From Actinomycetota bacterium (GTDB lineage Bacteria > Actinomycetota > Actinomycetes > S36-B12): a stretch of 34,844 bases of DNA. The stretch lies in the NCBI GenBank assembly GCA_030652695.1, contig JAUSQD010000005.1, positions 1 through 34,844 on the forward strand. The letters run 5' to 3'. The translations under genes and the position numbers were made by a program. Position 1 is the first letter of the stretch. Each line of letters begins with the position of its first letter. Positions 8,629-16,490 of this stretch are shown one piece after another. The notes under the pieces were generated by a model, which was not told the DNA's origin, ran no database searches, and saw only the letters and a program-made list of their open reading frames with translations.

Positions 8629-9379
8629 GCATCGCTCCAGTGTCAAGGCCGATCAGCGCCGCGTTGCGCACTTCGTCAGCGCTGGTACGCACGAGAGCAG
8701 GGCGCTCCTCGAGCAGTTGCAGGATTTGGTCCATGTCGAAGTGTGCATCCAAGGGATACAAGGCCGCGTAGACCTGTTCGACGAAGGCAAAGTCGTCTGG
8801 GGTGTCCACGGTCCAACGCAGATGGGAAAGATCAGTATCACCCACCACATTCACCAGCGAGAACTCCTTGGGTCTGCGATACACGCCAAGAGTGACATGT
8901 TCATGCTCTGCCGCATCTGAACTGCCTGCCGCCACCGCGAGCAGGGCTGCAGGACGCACCACCTCAACATCAAGTCCATCGGGAAAGGTCGCCTGCAGGG
9001 TGTTGGAGCAATAGTCCACGTCGGACTCAAGGAAGCGCTCGATCACCAGATCGATGACCGCGGGTGAAGTAAGCGGACAGTCTGCGGTGAGTCGCACAAC
9101 TGCGTCCGGTTGAAACTGCTCAATGGCCTTCGTGAACCGAGCAAGTACGTCGTCCAGAGGTCCGCGCACCACGGGGACACCCAAGGTTGCCGCGTATTCC
9201 ACGAGCACATCGTCAGCCGGATCTGTGGAAGTGGCAATGACAAGTGCATCGATGAGTTGGGCTCGACGGATCCTCTCGATCTGGCGACCGATCATCGGCT
9301 CACCCAGCAAAGGGCGCATCACCTTGCCAGGCAGGCGGGTTGAGGACATCCGCGCCTGGAGCACTGCAAGAGTTGACAC
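8621..9379 (-). CDS. spsF: SpsF-type cytidylyltransferase (CMP-sugar synthetase)
   Basis: A 252-residue nucleotidyltransferase of the COG1861/SpsF type. The N-terminus VLQARMSSTRLPGKVM (residues 6-21) is the diagnostic nucleotide-binding signature of the CMP-sugar synthetase group. VRLTADCPLTSP holds the metal-binding Asp, and HLRWTVDTPDDFAFV is the conserved C-terminal signature. Such enzymes couple CTP to a 2-keto sugar acid (pseudaminic, legionaminic, Kdo-like) to give the CMP donor. The GTG start at 9379 fits the family N-terminus; the gap to the upstream aldo/keto reductase gene is 19 bp, and a weak CAGAAT box sits 6 nt upstream. The NeuB-type synthase that would supply the acid is encoded 23 kb to the right. 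Confidence 0.92.
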   Translation of the reverse strand: MSTLAVLQARMSSTRLPGKVMRPLLGEPMIGRQIERIRRAQLIDALVIATSTDPADDVLVEYAATLGVPVVRGPLDDVLARFTKAIEQFQPDAVVRLTADCPLTSPAVIDLVIERFLESDVDYCSNTLQATFPDGLDVEVVRPAALLAVAAGSSDAAEHEHVTLGVYRRPKEFSLVNVVGDTDLSHLRWTVDTPDDFAFVEQVYAALYPLDAHFDMDQILQLLEERPALVRTSADEVRNAALIGLDTGAMHA

Positions 9380-9398
9380 CCAATGATTCTGGCAGCAA

Positions 9399-10262
9399 TC
9401 ACCGATTCCAGCGACGAGGGTCGATGAGATCCGTGTCGTCGGAAGACAATTCGCCCCACTGCTGAGCGCCGGCGTCGACTTGCCAAGCCTGATCTATTTC
9501 CAAGAGCTCGGCGGCGCTGGTGACACCCACGACCACCTCATCCGCCCAGGGGATCTGCTGAATGAAGCCCAGGGCCGCTTGCAGTGGCGTCAGCCCGGCA
9601 CGGGCGCACCATCGATGAAAGCCCTGTACATGGGGATGCCGAGCCAAGGGAGAATCATGATCAGGCGCGAGCAGCAGCCCCTGCAAGAAGACGCTGCGCA
9701 CCTGGATTTGAGCTCCGGCAAAATGCAGGTCGGCGATGCGACTCCCGACCACAAGGCGTTGATCCAGCACGCTGATTGGCACCTGCACGACATCGAGCGA
9801 TGCAAAGTGCTGCTGCGCTCGCACCACGTCATCCTCGTCATAGGCCGAGATGCCAATGCGGCTGATCAAGCCTGCTTCCTTCAACGCGTGCAGTTCGTGC
9901 ACGGCCGCTGTGGCCTCCAACTCGTCTATCGCTGCCCAGTCATGGATGAGAACCGACGCAACTGAATCCAGGCCCAACTCCAGTAGCGAGGCCTCGAGTT
10001 GTGCGCGAATCGGCAGGTCAGCACTCGGGCCGGCGATCACCTTGGTCGTCACCGAGAATTCGCGCGCCCAGGGTTTGAGTCGAGTCTGCGCCGCTCCATA
10101 TCCCTGCGCCGGATTGCTGGTGCGGTGGGTGTCAACCGACCTGATGCCAAGGCCAAGTGCCGCTTCTGTAATCTCGCCGATGACCTGATCATCCAGAAAG
10201 CCCACGGCATTGGTCAGGCCATAGCCCGCACCCCACTGCGCCGTTCCCAGCGAGAGCCCCAT
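9399..10262 (-). CDS. Aldo/keto reductase family protein
   Basis: A 287-residue TIM-barrel NAD(P)H-dependent oxidoreductase. The N-terminus GLSLGTAQWGAGYGLTN is the short AKR barrel start. The catalytic tetrad is complete: D44 (SVDTHRTS), Y55 (QGYGAAQ), K74 (TTKVI) and H107 (LIHDW). The loop between D44 and Y55 is about six residues longer than in usual AKRs (normally DTA..YG), which may set substrate choice. AKRs of this type occur beside SpsF-like and GSAM-like genes in glycan loci, so reduction of a keto-sugar or a nonulosonate precursor is likely, but the substrate is unknown. It is the first gene of a three-gene operon. No Shine-Dalgarno is seen; a TAGAGT box 6 nt before the ATG suggests a leaderless transcript. 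Confidence 0.88.
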   Translation of the reverse strand: MGLSLGTAQWGAGYGLTNAVGFLDDQVIGEITEAALGLGIRSVDTHRTSNPAQGYGAAQTRLKPWAREFSVTTKVIAGPSADLPIRAQLEASLLELGLDSVASVLIHDWAAIDELEATAAVHELHALKEAGLISRIGISAYDEDDVVRAQQHFASLDVVQVPISVLDQRLVVGSRIADLHFAGAQIQVRSVFLQGLLLAPDHDSPLARHPHVQGFHRWCARAGLTPLQAALGFIQQIPWADEVVVGVTSAAELLEIDQAWQVDAGAQQWGELSSDDTDLIDPRRWNR

Positions 10263-10268
10263 TCCGGC

Positions 10269-10274
10269 ACTCTA
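10269..10274 (-). promoter_or_regulatory. Putative -10 box (TAGAGT), leaderless
   Basis: TAGAGT on the minus strand ends 6 nt before the ATG of the aldo/keto reductase gene. That spacing would put the transcription start at or next to the ATG. No clear -35 and no Shine-Dalgarno are seen. Confidence 0.45.
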
Positions 10275-10313
10275 GGACGAAGTGGGATCTCCATCGCTCA
10301 TGGACTCACTCTC

Positions 10314-10319
10314 TACACT
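10314..10319 (+). promoter_or_regulatory. Putative -10 box (TACACT), leaderless
   Basis: TACACT lies 8 nt before the ATG of the SDR gene at 10328, with no purine-rich ribosome site between. It faces away from the TAGAGT box of the divergent operon, 39 bp away. No clear -35 is seen. Confidence 0.45.
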
Positions 10320-10327
10320 CGCTGACC

Positions 10328-11233
10328 ATGCAGACCTGGCTTGTCACGGGAGCTGGCGGCTTCCTTGGCCGAAATGCCGGCGCGTTTCTGCACAGTCGCA
10401 CTCAGGCCATCGGGCAGGTGCGCACGCCTGCGACTTCCGGCCTCTACAAGCAGCTCCTGCCCGTGGACTTGCGCGACACCGAAGCCATCGGAGCACTCAT
10501 CCGTTCAACCGCACCAGACGTAGTCCTACATGCCGCCGCCATCTCCGGACACGAGCAAGCCGACGCGGATCATGAGCAAGCTGAGGCGGTCAATATTCAC
10601 GCAACTGCCGAGATCGCCAGAGCCTGTGCTGACATGGGTACTCGACTTGTGTACATCTCAACTGATTCTGTCTTCAGCGGATCCACCGGCAATTACAGCG
10701 AGGAAGACCCACCAGAGCCCTTCTCCTGGTACGGCGAGTCCAAGCTGATTGGGGAAGACTTTGTGCGCGAACTCGTTGCGAATCATCTTGTCGTGCGCAC
10801 CAACTTCTTCGGATGGAGTGATACCGGCCGCAAGTCTGTGCTGGAGTTCTTCGTGCACTCACTTCGCGCGCAGCAGCATGTGCGCGGCTATCCAGATTTT
10901 GTGGTGACCTCGATCTATGCACAGCAGCTCATCGAGGCCATCTGGCGACTCACTGAACTTGGCGCAACAGGCACCTTCCACCTTGCATCCAGTGATGCCC
11001 GATCAAAGTACGAGTTCGGCATGTCTGTTGCCGAGCACTTCGGCCTGGACAGCAGCCTCATTGCTCGTGAAGGCCCACCAGCCGACGCGCACACAACCTC
11101 GCGTGCCCGCAATCTCTCGCTCAACACTGCAAAGGCTGCAGCGGTTCTCGGGTCCCCTCTGCCAACTCAGGCTGAGGGCATCCGGCAGTCAGTGTCTGAT
11201 GAGGCAGAACTGGCCCCACTCATCCGCGCTTGA
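10328..11233 (+). CDS. RmlD-like SDR sugar reductase/epimerase
   Basis: A 301-residue extended SDR protein. The NAD(P)-binding motif GAGGFLG is at residues 8-14, the HAAAISGHEQA segment at 68-78, ISTDSVFSG at 110-118 (the catalytic Ser/Thr region) and the Y135/K139 pair in WYGESK. The arrangement (STDxVFxG, then a D-P-P loop and YGxSK) is that of dTDP-4-dehydrorhamnose reductase (RmlD) and related reductases. No rmlA, rmlB or rmlC is in the window, so a rhamnose role is not supported; it may reduce another 4-keto sugar, such as one made by the PseB-type enzyme. It is a single-gene unit divergent from the cytidylyltransferase operon and overlaps the convergent GT2 gene by 14 bp. Confidence 0.85.
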   Translation: MQTWLVTGAGGFLGRNAGAFLHSRTQAIGQVRTPATSGLYKQLLPVDLRDTEAIGALIRSTAPDVVLHAAAISGHEQADADHEQAEAVNIHATAEIARACADMGTRLVYISTDSVFSGSTGNYSEEDPPEPFSWYGESKLIGEDFVRELVANHLVVRTNFFGWSDTGRKSVLEFFVHSLRAQQHVRGYPDFVVTSIYAQQLIEAIWRLTELGATGTFHLASSDARSKYEFGMSVAEHFGLDSSLIAREGPPADAHTTSRARNLSLNTAKAAAVLGSPLPTQAEGIRQSVSDEAELAPLIRA

Positions 11234-12062
11234 GCGCGGCCTTGGCCCAGGCGAAGTAGCGCATCCCGGTGAAGGAAGCCAGAAATGGTGCTGCATATAT
11301 GGCCTCTGCTGGACTCAAGCGTGTGATCGGCTCCACGAGATCAACTTTCAATGGATGCGCGGCGGATTGCAGCCTGCGCGTCACTGGCCAGCCACTCTTG
11401 ACTCCGCGCGAGTACACCTCGTGGTCGGAGATTCCGTACATGCGACAGCGCACAGCGATCTCCTCCCATGAGGTCTTGCCTAGCTCCTGGACGCAGGCAG
11501 AGGAGATCGCAAAACGTGCGCCAAATTGCGCAGCCCAACGCTCACACAATTCAGAGTCATCAGAGAACCGTGCTGTGCCGTCATAGGGATGCGCTCGCAG
11601 GAGATCACCCAGAAACAGTGTTGGCGTACCGATGATCAAGGCGGGCCCCGGCACGAAACGTCCCTTGCGCCAGGCGTTGAGCCCGCGTGCTGAGTAGCTT
11701 TCGCCGGCAATCTCTGTGCGAGCGCTCACGCCTTGCACATCGAACTTCACCAGGTCATCGATCATCAACTGCAGCTGCTCAGGGGCGATGACATTGTCTG
11801 AGCCCATGTTCAGCACCAAGGCTCGAGTCGACTTCGCGATGCCGACATTGCGCGCATTGCCAAGACCAGTACCGGGATCACTCAGCACCTGATCAGCAAG
11901 GGCATCAGCGATCTCGCGCGTGCCGTCCGTGGAATGTGCATCCACGACGATGAGCTCGCCAACCCGGGCGGCTCGCAGCGACTCAAGGCACTGATTGATC
12001 GAGCTGATCGAGTTCAAGGTGCACACGACTGCCGATACATCGCTCGGCGCGTAGATCGACAC
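11220..12062 (-). CDS. Glycosyltransferase family 2
   Basis: A 280-residue GT-A fold protein. The N-terminus DVSAVVCTLNSISSINQCLESL and then ELIVVDAHSTDGT (37-49) are the canonical GT2 nucleotide-binding strands. GLGNARNVGIAKS (66-78) is the usual helix before the metal site, and MGSDNVI (86-92) stands where DxD is normally found, so the metal motif is reduced to a single Asp. TARFSDDSELCERW carries the acidic ED-like motif later. The C-terminus has a weakly hydrophobic tail (FLASFTGMRYFAWA) that could touch the membrane. The start is the GTG at 12062, 2 bp after the ABC transporter gene, so the two genes are surely co-transcribed. Sugar specificity is unknown. Confidence 0.88.
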   Translation of the reverse strand: MSIYAPSDVSAVVCTLNSISSINQCLESLRAARVGELIVVDAHSTDGTREIADALADQVLSDPGTGLGNARNVGIAKSTRALVLNMGSDNVIAPEQLQLMIDDLVKFDVQGVSARTEIAGESYSARGLNAWRKGRFVPGPALIIGTPTLFLGDLLRAHPYDGTARFSDDSELCERWAAQFGARFAISSACVQELGKTSWEEIAVRCRMYGISDHEVYSRGVKSGWPVTRRLQSAAHPLKVDLVEPITRLSPAEAIYAAPFLASFTGMRYFAWAKAALKRG

Positions 12063-12064
12063 GG

Positions 12065-13990
12065 CTACAAGCCCAGAAGTCGCGCTTGGCGATCGAAGTC
12101 CGAGATGCTCGCACGCACCTCATCGAAGGTGCCGCGAGCCACGATGCGGCCATTCTCGAGATAGATCACCTGATCTGCATGGCGCACAGTTGCCAGGCGG
12201 TGGGCAACGGTGATGGTGGTGACTTCGCCTTCGAGCTCTTCCATGGTCTGCATGATCGACTGCTCGGTTTCAGCGTCCAGTGCACTTGTGGCTTCATCGA
12301 GCACCAGCAGTTTGGGTCGCGTGTAGAGCGCTCGAGCGATGCCCAGGCGTTGGCGTTGACCTCCGCTGAGTCGAAATCCTCGCTCGCCGATCATCGTGTC
12401 CAGGCCTTCGCGGTTCTGTACAAGGAAGGTGTCCAGATGAGCCCTCTTCAATGCCTCCCAGACCAACTCGTCATCGATGGCGTCGGCAGGTAGTCCAAGC
12501 GCCACGTTCTCGCGTACTGAGCCTGCAACGAGCGCGACTGCCTGCGGCACATAGGAGATGGCTCCCGGCCAGCGATCGATTGCCTCGCGGGGCGTCAGCC
12601 CACTGATCGATACGCGACCTGAGTTCGGCTGCATGACACCGAGCACCACGTCAGCGAGTGTCGATTTGCCCGCGCCTGTGGAGCCGACGAAGGCAACCGA
12701 GGTACCTGACGGCACATCACAGCTCACTTCAATGAGTGCTGGCTCCAGTGAGTCGTTGTATGTCAGAGTCGCTGAGTCCACGACGACATGTCCATCGAAG
12801 TCGGGATAGCCCCCCATCACGTGCTCGTGAATCTCAGCCGCAGAAATGCGCGCACCTGATCCGGCGTTGAACACAGGAGTGTCCTTCAGGAAGTCGACCA
12901 TGAAGAAGGTCGGTTGAGCCTGTACTGCTGCATTGCGAATCGTGATGCCGGCGCCCTGCACTCGCAGCAGTGAGGGCACGATGCGCGAACCGGCTGCCAG
13001 GAACAATGCAACCGTGGCGGCCGCTGCGCTCCAGTCCTTGGTGACAAACTGCACGACCGCCAGAATCAGCACGCCGATGTACAGGGATGCTTCCAGCACA
13101 TACTTGGGAATCTCAAGAATGAAGGATGAAGTCGAACTCGCCATGGCGTATCGACCCACGAGTGACTCATAGCGATCGACATAGAACTCGCGACGATTGA
13201 GCACTGTTGACTCACGGTAGGTCGCCAATGCCTCGGACACGGCAGTCAGGGTGTCGATGGAGGCATCGGTCATGATCTGCGCATTGCGCGAAGTCCACTT
13301 GCCAAGTAGCCGGTGCATCAGCAATACGACGCCTCCGAACAAGCCCACGCTGATGAACGTCAGCACTGGGTCGTAGAAGAGCAAGGTGACACCCACGATG
13401 GTGAAGAGGAAGACCTCTGACGCAATCATGATGGCCGAACCCAGCAATGAGACGGTGGCTGCACCGACACCGCTGCCGAGGCCATACATCGCCTCTGGGG
13501 TCGTCCATCGCTGCACATCAGCCAATGGTCGGCTGAGAAAGTCGCGGGCCAGTCGAGCAGAGACTTCAGCTTGCTGGTGGGCAAGGAAGCGGATGATTCG
13601 ACGCGAAAGCAGTGCCGACAGCACTGTCTTCAGCACAAGGATGAACACCGCGCTCAAGGCGATGAATACCGAGACCTGGGAGACCGTGGGGTTCTCGATG
13701 CCAAACCAGCCAAGGAACTCTGCAAGCCAGCCCGGGATGTTCGCCACCGTGATGCCGGACACGGCTACGGCTGCAAGGAGGCCAATGAGTGCGATGCCCA
13801 GCAGATCCAGCAGCCCGAGGGAGATCTGGATCCCGCTGGCCACGTAGAGCAGTCGGCGCTTGCCTGGCGGCAGCAGCCGCACGGCCCGGCGGACAGAAGG
13901 AATGACCCCGGGGCTTTGAAAGTCCACGACATTGAGGCCTTTGTGGGGGACATCCGGTGCCTGCGTCGACAAGGCATCCGGATCACTCAC
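12065..13990 (-). CDS. ABC transporter, fused permease/ATPase (PglK/MsbA-like flippase)
   Basis: A half-transporter of about 641 residues. Counting from the GTG at 14023, six membrane helices span about residues 55-360 and the ATPase domain carries Walker A GSTGAGKST (447-455), Q-loop YVPQ (491-494), signature LSGGQRQRL (552-560), Walker B LLVLDEATSALD (572-583) and the H-loop in AHRL (607-610). PglK, WlaB and MsbA share this architecture and flip lipid-linked oligosaccharides. No Wzx is visible in the window, so this is the best candidate flippase. I prefer the GTG at 13990 because TAGGTT ends 7 nt before it; the GTG at 14023 (11 residues more) has no ribosome site. A GT2 gene follows after 2 bp. 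Confidence 0.92.
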   Translation of the reverse strand: MSDPDALSTQAPDVPHKGLNVVDFQSPGVIPSVRRAVRLLPPGKRRLLYVASGIQISLGLLDLLGIALIGLLAAVAVSGITVANIPGWLAEFLGWFGIENPTVSQVSVFIALSAVFILVLKTVLSALLSRRIIRFLAHQQAEVSARLARDFLSRPLADVQRWTTPEAMYGLGSGVGAATVSLLGSAIMIASEVFLFTIVGVTLLFYDPVLTFISVGLFGGVVLLMHRLLGKWTSRNAQIMTDASIDTLTAVSEALATYRESTVLNRREFYVDRYESLVGRYAMASSTSSFILEIPKYVLEASLYIGVLILAVVQFVTKDWSAAAATVALFLAAGSRIVPSLLRVQGAGITIRNAAVQAQPTFFMVDFLKDTPVFNAGSGARISAAEIHEHVMGGYPDFDGHVVVDSATLTYNDSLEPALIEVSCDVPSGTSVAFVGSTGAGKSTLADVVLGVMQPNSGRVSISGLTPREAIDRWPGAISYVPQAVALVAGSVRENVALGLPADAIDDELVWEALKRAHLDTFLVQNREGLDTMIGERGFRLSGGQRQRLGIARALYTRPKLLVLDEATSALDAETEQSIMQTMEELEGEVTTITVAHRLATVRHADQVIYLENGRIVARGTFDEVRASISDFDRQARLLGL

Positions 13991-13997
13991 GACCGCT

Positions 13998-14003
13998 AAC
14001 CTA
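13998..14003 (-). promoter_or_regulatory. Putative -10 box (TAGGTT), leaderless
   Basis: TAGGTT on the minus strand ends 7 nt before the GTG at 13990 of the ABC transporter gene and favours that start over the GTG at 14023, which lies upstream of the box. No clear -35 is seen. Confidence 0.35.
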
Positions 14004-14040
14004 CCTTCACAACCCTCAATCACCCGTTTGGAGTGGACGC

Positions 14041-14922
14041 GTGACGGCCCTGTTCATCGGAGTGGTAAGCCATCCGGCGTCGAGCTTTGCCGTGAGCACC
14101 GGACCCAAGGGGCTGGGGCGCTCACTCGCCTCTGGCTTGACCAAGCGGGGAGTCCAGACCTCGGTCGAGGTCAATACCAAGAATGCCTACCAGCCTTCGA
14201 TGCTGGCCCTTGATGGCCCGGCAGTGGCTCGCTCGCTGACCGCCCAGCTTCGAGTTGAACGCCACTGGCAGGCCTTTCTGCGCGACAACCTGAATCTGGG
14301 CCAGCTCATGCGGGCATCAGCAGCACGAACTCAAAGGCGACTGGGTGAGTGGTTCCGCTTCCTTCGCCCTTGGCACGGCAAGAACAAGGACTCTGCTGGG
14401 GCGCGGCGGATCCGCCGGCTGATCAACATCGAGCTGTCCCATTTTGCTCTGATGCGGGCCTCAGTGGCCTCCGGCTCGGAGTGGACGCTGATCCTCGAGG
14501 ACGATGCCTCCGCCACAGATCTGGATGACTGCGTCAACGGCCTCGTGGGCTTGATGAATCAAGGCCCACGGCAGCCTGCCTATGTCAATGTCTCCCAGTC
14601 GTTCAGCGCACAGGATTTGAGCATCAGCCATCTGCTGTCACCAGTGCCTGGCGTCCAATGGGAGGGGACCCAAGAGCGCCAATTGCTCGCGTCGAGCAAG
14701 CCGGTGACCAACACCGTGTGCGCGATCCTGTACCGCACTTCTTTCGTCAAGGAACTGCTCGAGGTCACCGATGCATTTCCCGTGGATCCGGTCATTCCCA
14801 TCGACTGGAAGCTGAATGTCGCACTGATGGTCCTCTTCGAGCAGGGCTCGCTGGAAGCTGGTGATTGCTGGACTGTGGTGCCAGGGCCCATAGATCAGCT
14901 TTCAATGATCCCTCAGCGATAA
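14041..14922 (+). CDS. Glycosyltransferase family 25-like protein
   Basis: A protein of about 293 residues. The strongest signal is SEWTLILEDDASATDLDDCV, matching the LEDDA metal/catalytic motif of GT25 (LPS beta-galactosyltransferase) proteins, preceded by NIELSHFALMRASVASGSEW, the usual helix of that family (xSHxxxxR). A later segment, SSKPVTNTVCAILYRTSFV, fits the acceptor/scaffold strand (normally GTxGYxxS). PIDWKLNVAL carries a D that replaces the usual DxxL. The N-terminal 90 residues do not resemble classic GT25. The GTG at 14041 has GGAG 7 nt upstream; the frame extends to 13957, but that would run into the divergent gene. It starts a four-gene operon. Confidence 0.72.
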   Translation: MTALFIGVVSHPASSFAVSTGPKGLGRSLASGLTKRGVQTSVEVNTKNAYQPSMLALDGPAVARSLTAQLRVERHWQAFLRDNLNLGQLMRASAARTQRRLGEWFRFLRPWHGKNKDSAGARRIRRLINIELSHFALMRASVASGSEWTLILEDDASATDLDDCVNGLVGLMNQGPRQPAYVNVSQSFSAQDLSISHLLSPVPGVQWEGTQERQLLASSKPVTNTVCAILYRTSFVKELLEVTDAFPVDPVIPIDWKLNVALMVLFEQGSLEAGDCWTVVPGPIDQLSMIPQR

Positions 14923-14929
14923 TGACCAG

Positions 14930-15700
14930 GTGAAGCGGTACGAGCAGGTCGTCAATGGGCTCGCCCGCAAGGTAGGCCTCCAGATCTCCCGAGTCGGCAA
15001 TGACTACAACCGCCTGCCCGTTGAGGCGACTGCTGACGACACCGCACTCATTGCTCAGGTCCGCCCGTACTCGATGACCAGTGCCGAGCGGCTGTGGAGC
15101 TTGATCAACGCCGTCCGGTACGTGACCGACAACGACATCGCGGGCGACTTCGTGGAATGCGGAGTCTGGCGCGGAGGCAGCGTCATGGCGATGGCCCTGG
15201 AGCTCAACAAGCTCAAGGTGAGCGATCGAAGATTCTGGCTCTACGACACCTTCGCCGGCATGACCACTCCCACTGCCGCCGACGTCGAGGAAGGTACGGG
15301 CGTGAGCGCGGCGGACATGCTGGCGTCAACGCCCGTTGAAGAAGGCAACAATGTGTGGTGCATCGCCAATCGCATGGATGTGGAAGCAAACCTGCGCATC
15401 ACCGGCTATCCGATGCAGCAGTTCACCCTGTGCGAGGGAGATGTGCGCGACACCCTGCACGATCAGACTCCTGACCAGATCGCACTGTTGCGCCTGGACA
15501 CCGATTGGTATGAGTCGACCAAACTCGGACTTGAAGTGCTCTATCCCAAGCTCGCCGTCGGAGGCGTCTGCATCCTTGATGACTACGGCCATTGGCAAGG
15601 TGCACGGACAGCAGTCGATGAGTACTTCGCAGAGCTAGGACATCGGCCGTTCATGCATCCAATCGACTACTCGGGTCGAGTCTTCATCAAGAGTCGCTGA
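14930..15700 (+). CDS. TylF/MycF-type O-methyltransferase
   Basis: A 256-residue Mg-dependent sugar O-methyltransferase of the TylF (macrocin O-methyltransferase, PF05711) family. Key parts: YSMTSAERLWSLINAV (the capping region, about 47-62), GDFVECGVWRGGS (SAM motif, 72-84), FWLYDTFAGM (102-111), LRLDTDWYEST (187-197, metal-binding Asp) and CILDDYGHWQGAR (214-226, second Asp pair). The family methylates sugar hydroxyls on macrolides and also occurs often in polysaccharide clusters. In this locus it probably caps or decorates the glycan by O-methylation. The start is GTG at 14930, 7 bp after the previous stop; GATAAT 6 nt upstream is mostly the previous stop and may be chance. Confidence 0.92.
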   Translation: MKRYEQVVNGLARKVGLQISRVGNDYNRLPVEATADDTALIAQVRPYSMTSAERLWSLINAVRYVTDNDIAGDFVECGVWRGGSVMAMALELNKLKVSDRRFWLYDTFAGMTTPTAADVEEGTGVSAADMLASTPVEEGNNVWCIANRMDVEANLRITGYPMQQFTLCEGDVRDTLHDQTPDQIALLRLDTDWYESTKLGLEVLYPKLAVGGVCILDDYGHWQGARTAVDEYFAELGHRPFMHPIDYSGRVFIKSR

Positions 15701-15704
15701 CAAC

Positions 15705-16490
15705 GTGACTGACCAGCCATGGCTCAGCATCGTCACAGTCGTGAAGGACGATTCCCCCGCACTGGCCCGCAGTCTTGTTTCCCTGTCGAGTCAGGATCTG
15801 GACGACCTGGAGTTCATCGTCATCGACAGCTCGCAAGACAACGAGCACGTGCCAGCGCTGCTCCACCAAACAGATCCACCTGCCGACTTCCACTGGACGC
15901 CCCCAGCTGGTGTCTATGCGGCGATGAATCTGGGCCTGGAGAAAGCGCACGGGCGCTACATCTACTTCCTCAATGCTGGTGACGAACTCCTGCCCGATGC
16001 ACTGCGCAGGGTTCGCGCGATTGCGGAGCAGACCGATGCTGGCTGGCTGATTGGAACCGTCGAAGTCGTTGCTGCCAATGGCTCATCGGTTGTCACGCCT
16101 GCGTGGGATTTTGCCGCAGAACAGCGATCGCTGTTTGCGCGCGGGCACTTCGCCCCACATCAGGGCACATTCGCTGCCCTTGCCGACTTGCGGCAGGTGG
16201 GTGGGTTCGACCCCAGCTTTCAGATTGCGGCCGACTACGCAGCATTCCTGCAACTCAGCAGGCTGAGCACTCCGGTGATGATCGAATTTCCCATCGCCCG
16301 ATTCCATGAAGGAGGTCTGTCCACGCAGCGCTGGAGAGAGTCCTTCGCAGAATTTCACCGCGCAAGACGCACGATCTTGAAGCCTCGCGGCTGGGCTGCC
16401 GTTCGTGAACTCCTTTCCAGTAGCCGACACTTTCTTGCGGTGAGCATCTACCGAGGCATCTGGTCAAAGGTGACGCGTCATGGCCAGTGA
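15705..16490 (+). CDS. Glycosyltransferase family 2
   Basis: A 261-residue GT-A enzyme. WLSIVTVVKDDSPALARSLVSL (6-27) and FIVIDSSQDN are the nucleotide-binding strands. GVYAAMNLGLEKAHG (69-83) is the hallmark of the WcaE-like GT2 subgroup (normally GIYDAMNKGI). LNAGDEL (89-95) stands in the DxD position, again normal for this subgroup. HQGTFAALADLRQVGGFD and IAADYAAFLQL follow, giving the acceptor-side Asp. Transfers of Gal, Glc or GlcNAc-type sugars are known in the group, so no donor can be named. The start is a GTG 4 bp after the methyltransferase stop; the 3' end overlaps the next gene by 11 bp, so the operon is tightly coupled. Confidence 0.9.
   Translation: MTDQPWLSIVTVVKDDSPALARSLVSLSSQDLDDLEFIVIDSSQDNEHVPALLHQTDPPADFHWTPPAGVYAAMNLGLEKAHGRYIYFLNAGDELLPDALRRVRAIAEQTDAGWLIGTVEVVAANGSSVVTPAWDFAAEQRSLFARGHFAPHQGTFAALADLRQVGGFDPSFQIAADYAAFLQLSRLSTPVMIEFPIARFHEGGLSTQRWRESFAEFHRARRTILKPRGWAAVRELLSSSRHFLAVSIYRGIWSKVTRHGQ

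Noticed and set aside
10328-11233. Assignment of the SDR as rmlD (dTDP-rhamnose)
   Set aside because: The fold and motifs fit, but no rmlA, rmlB or rmlC is present in the window, so a rhamnose pathway is not supported.
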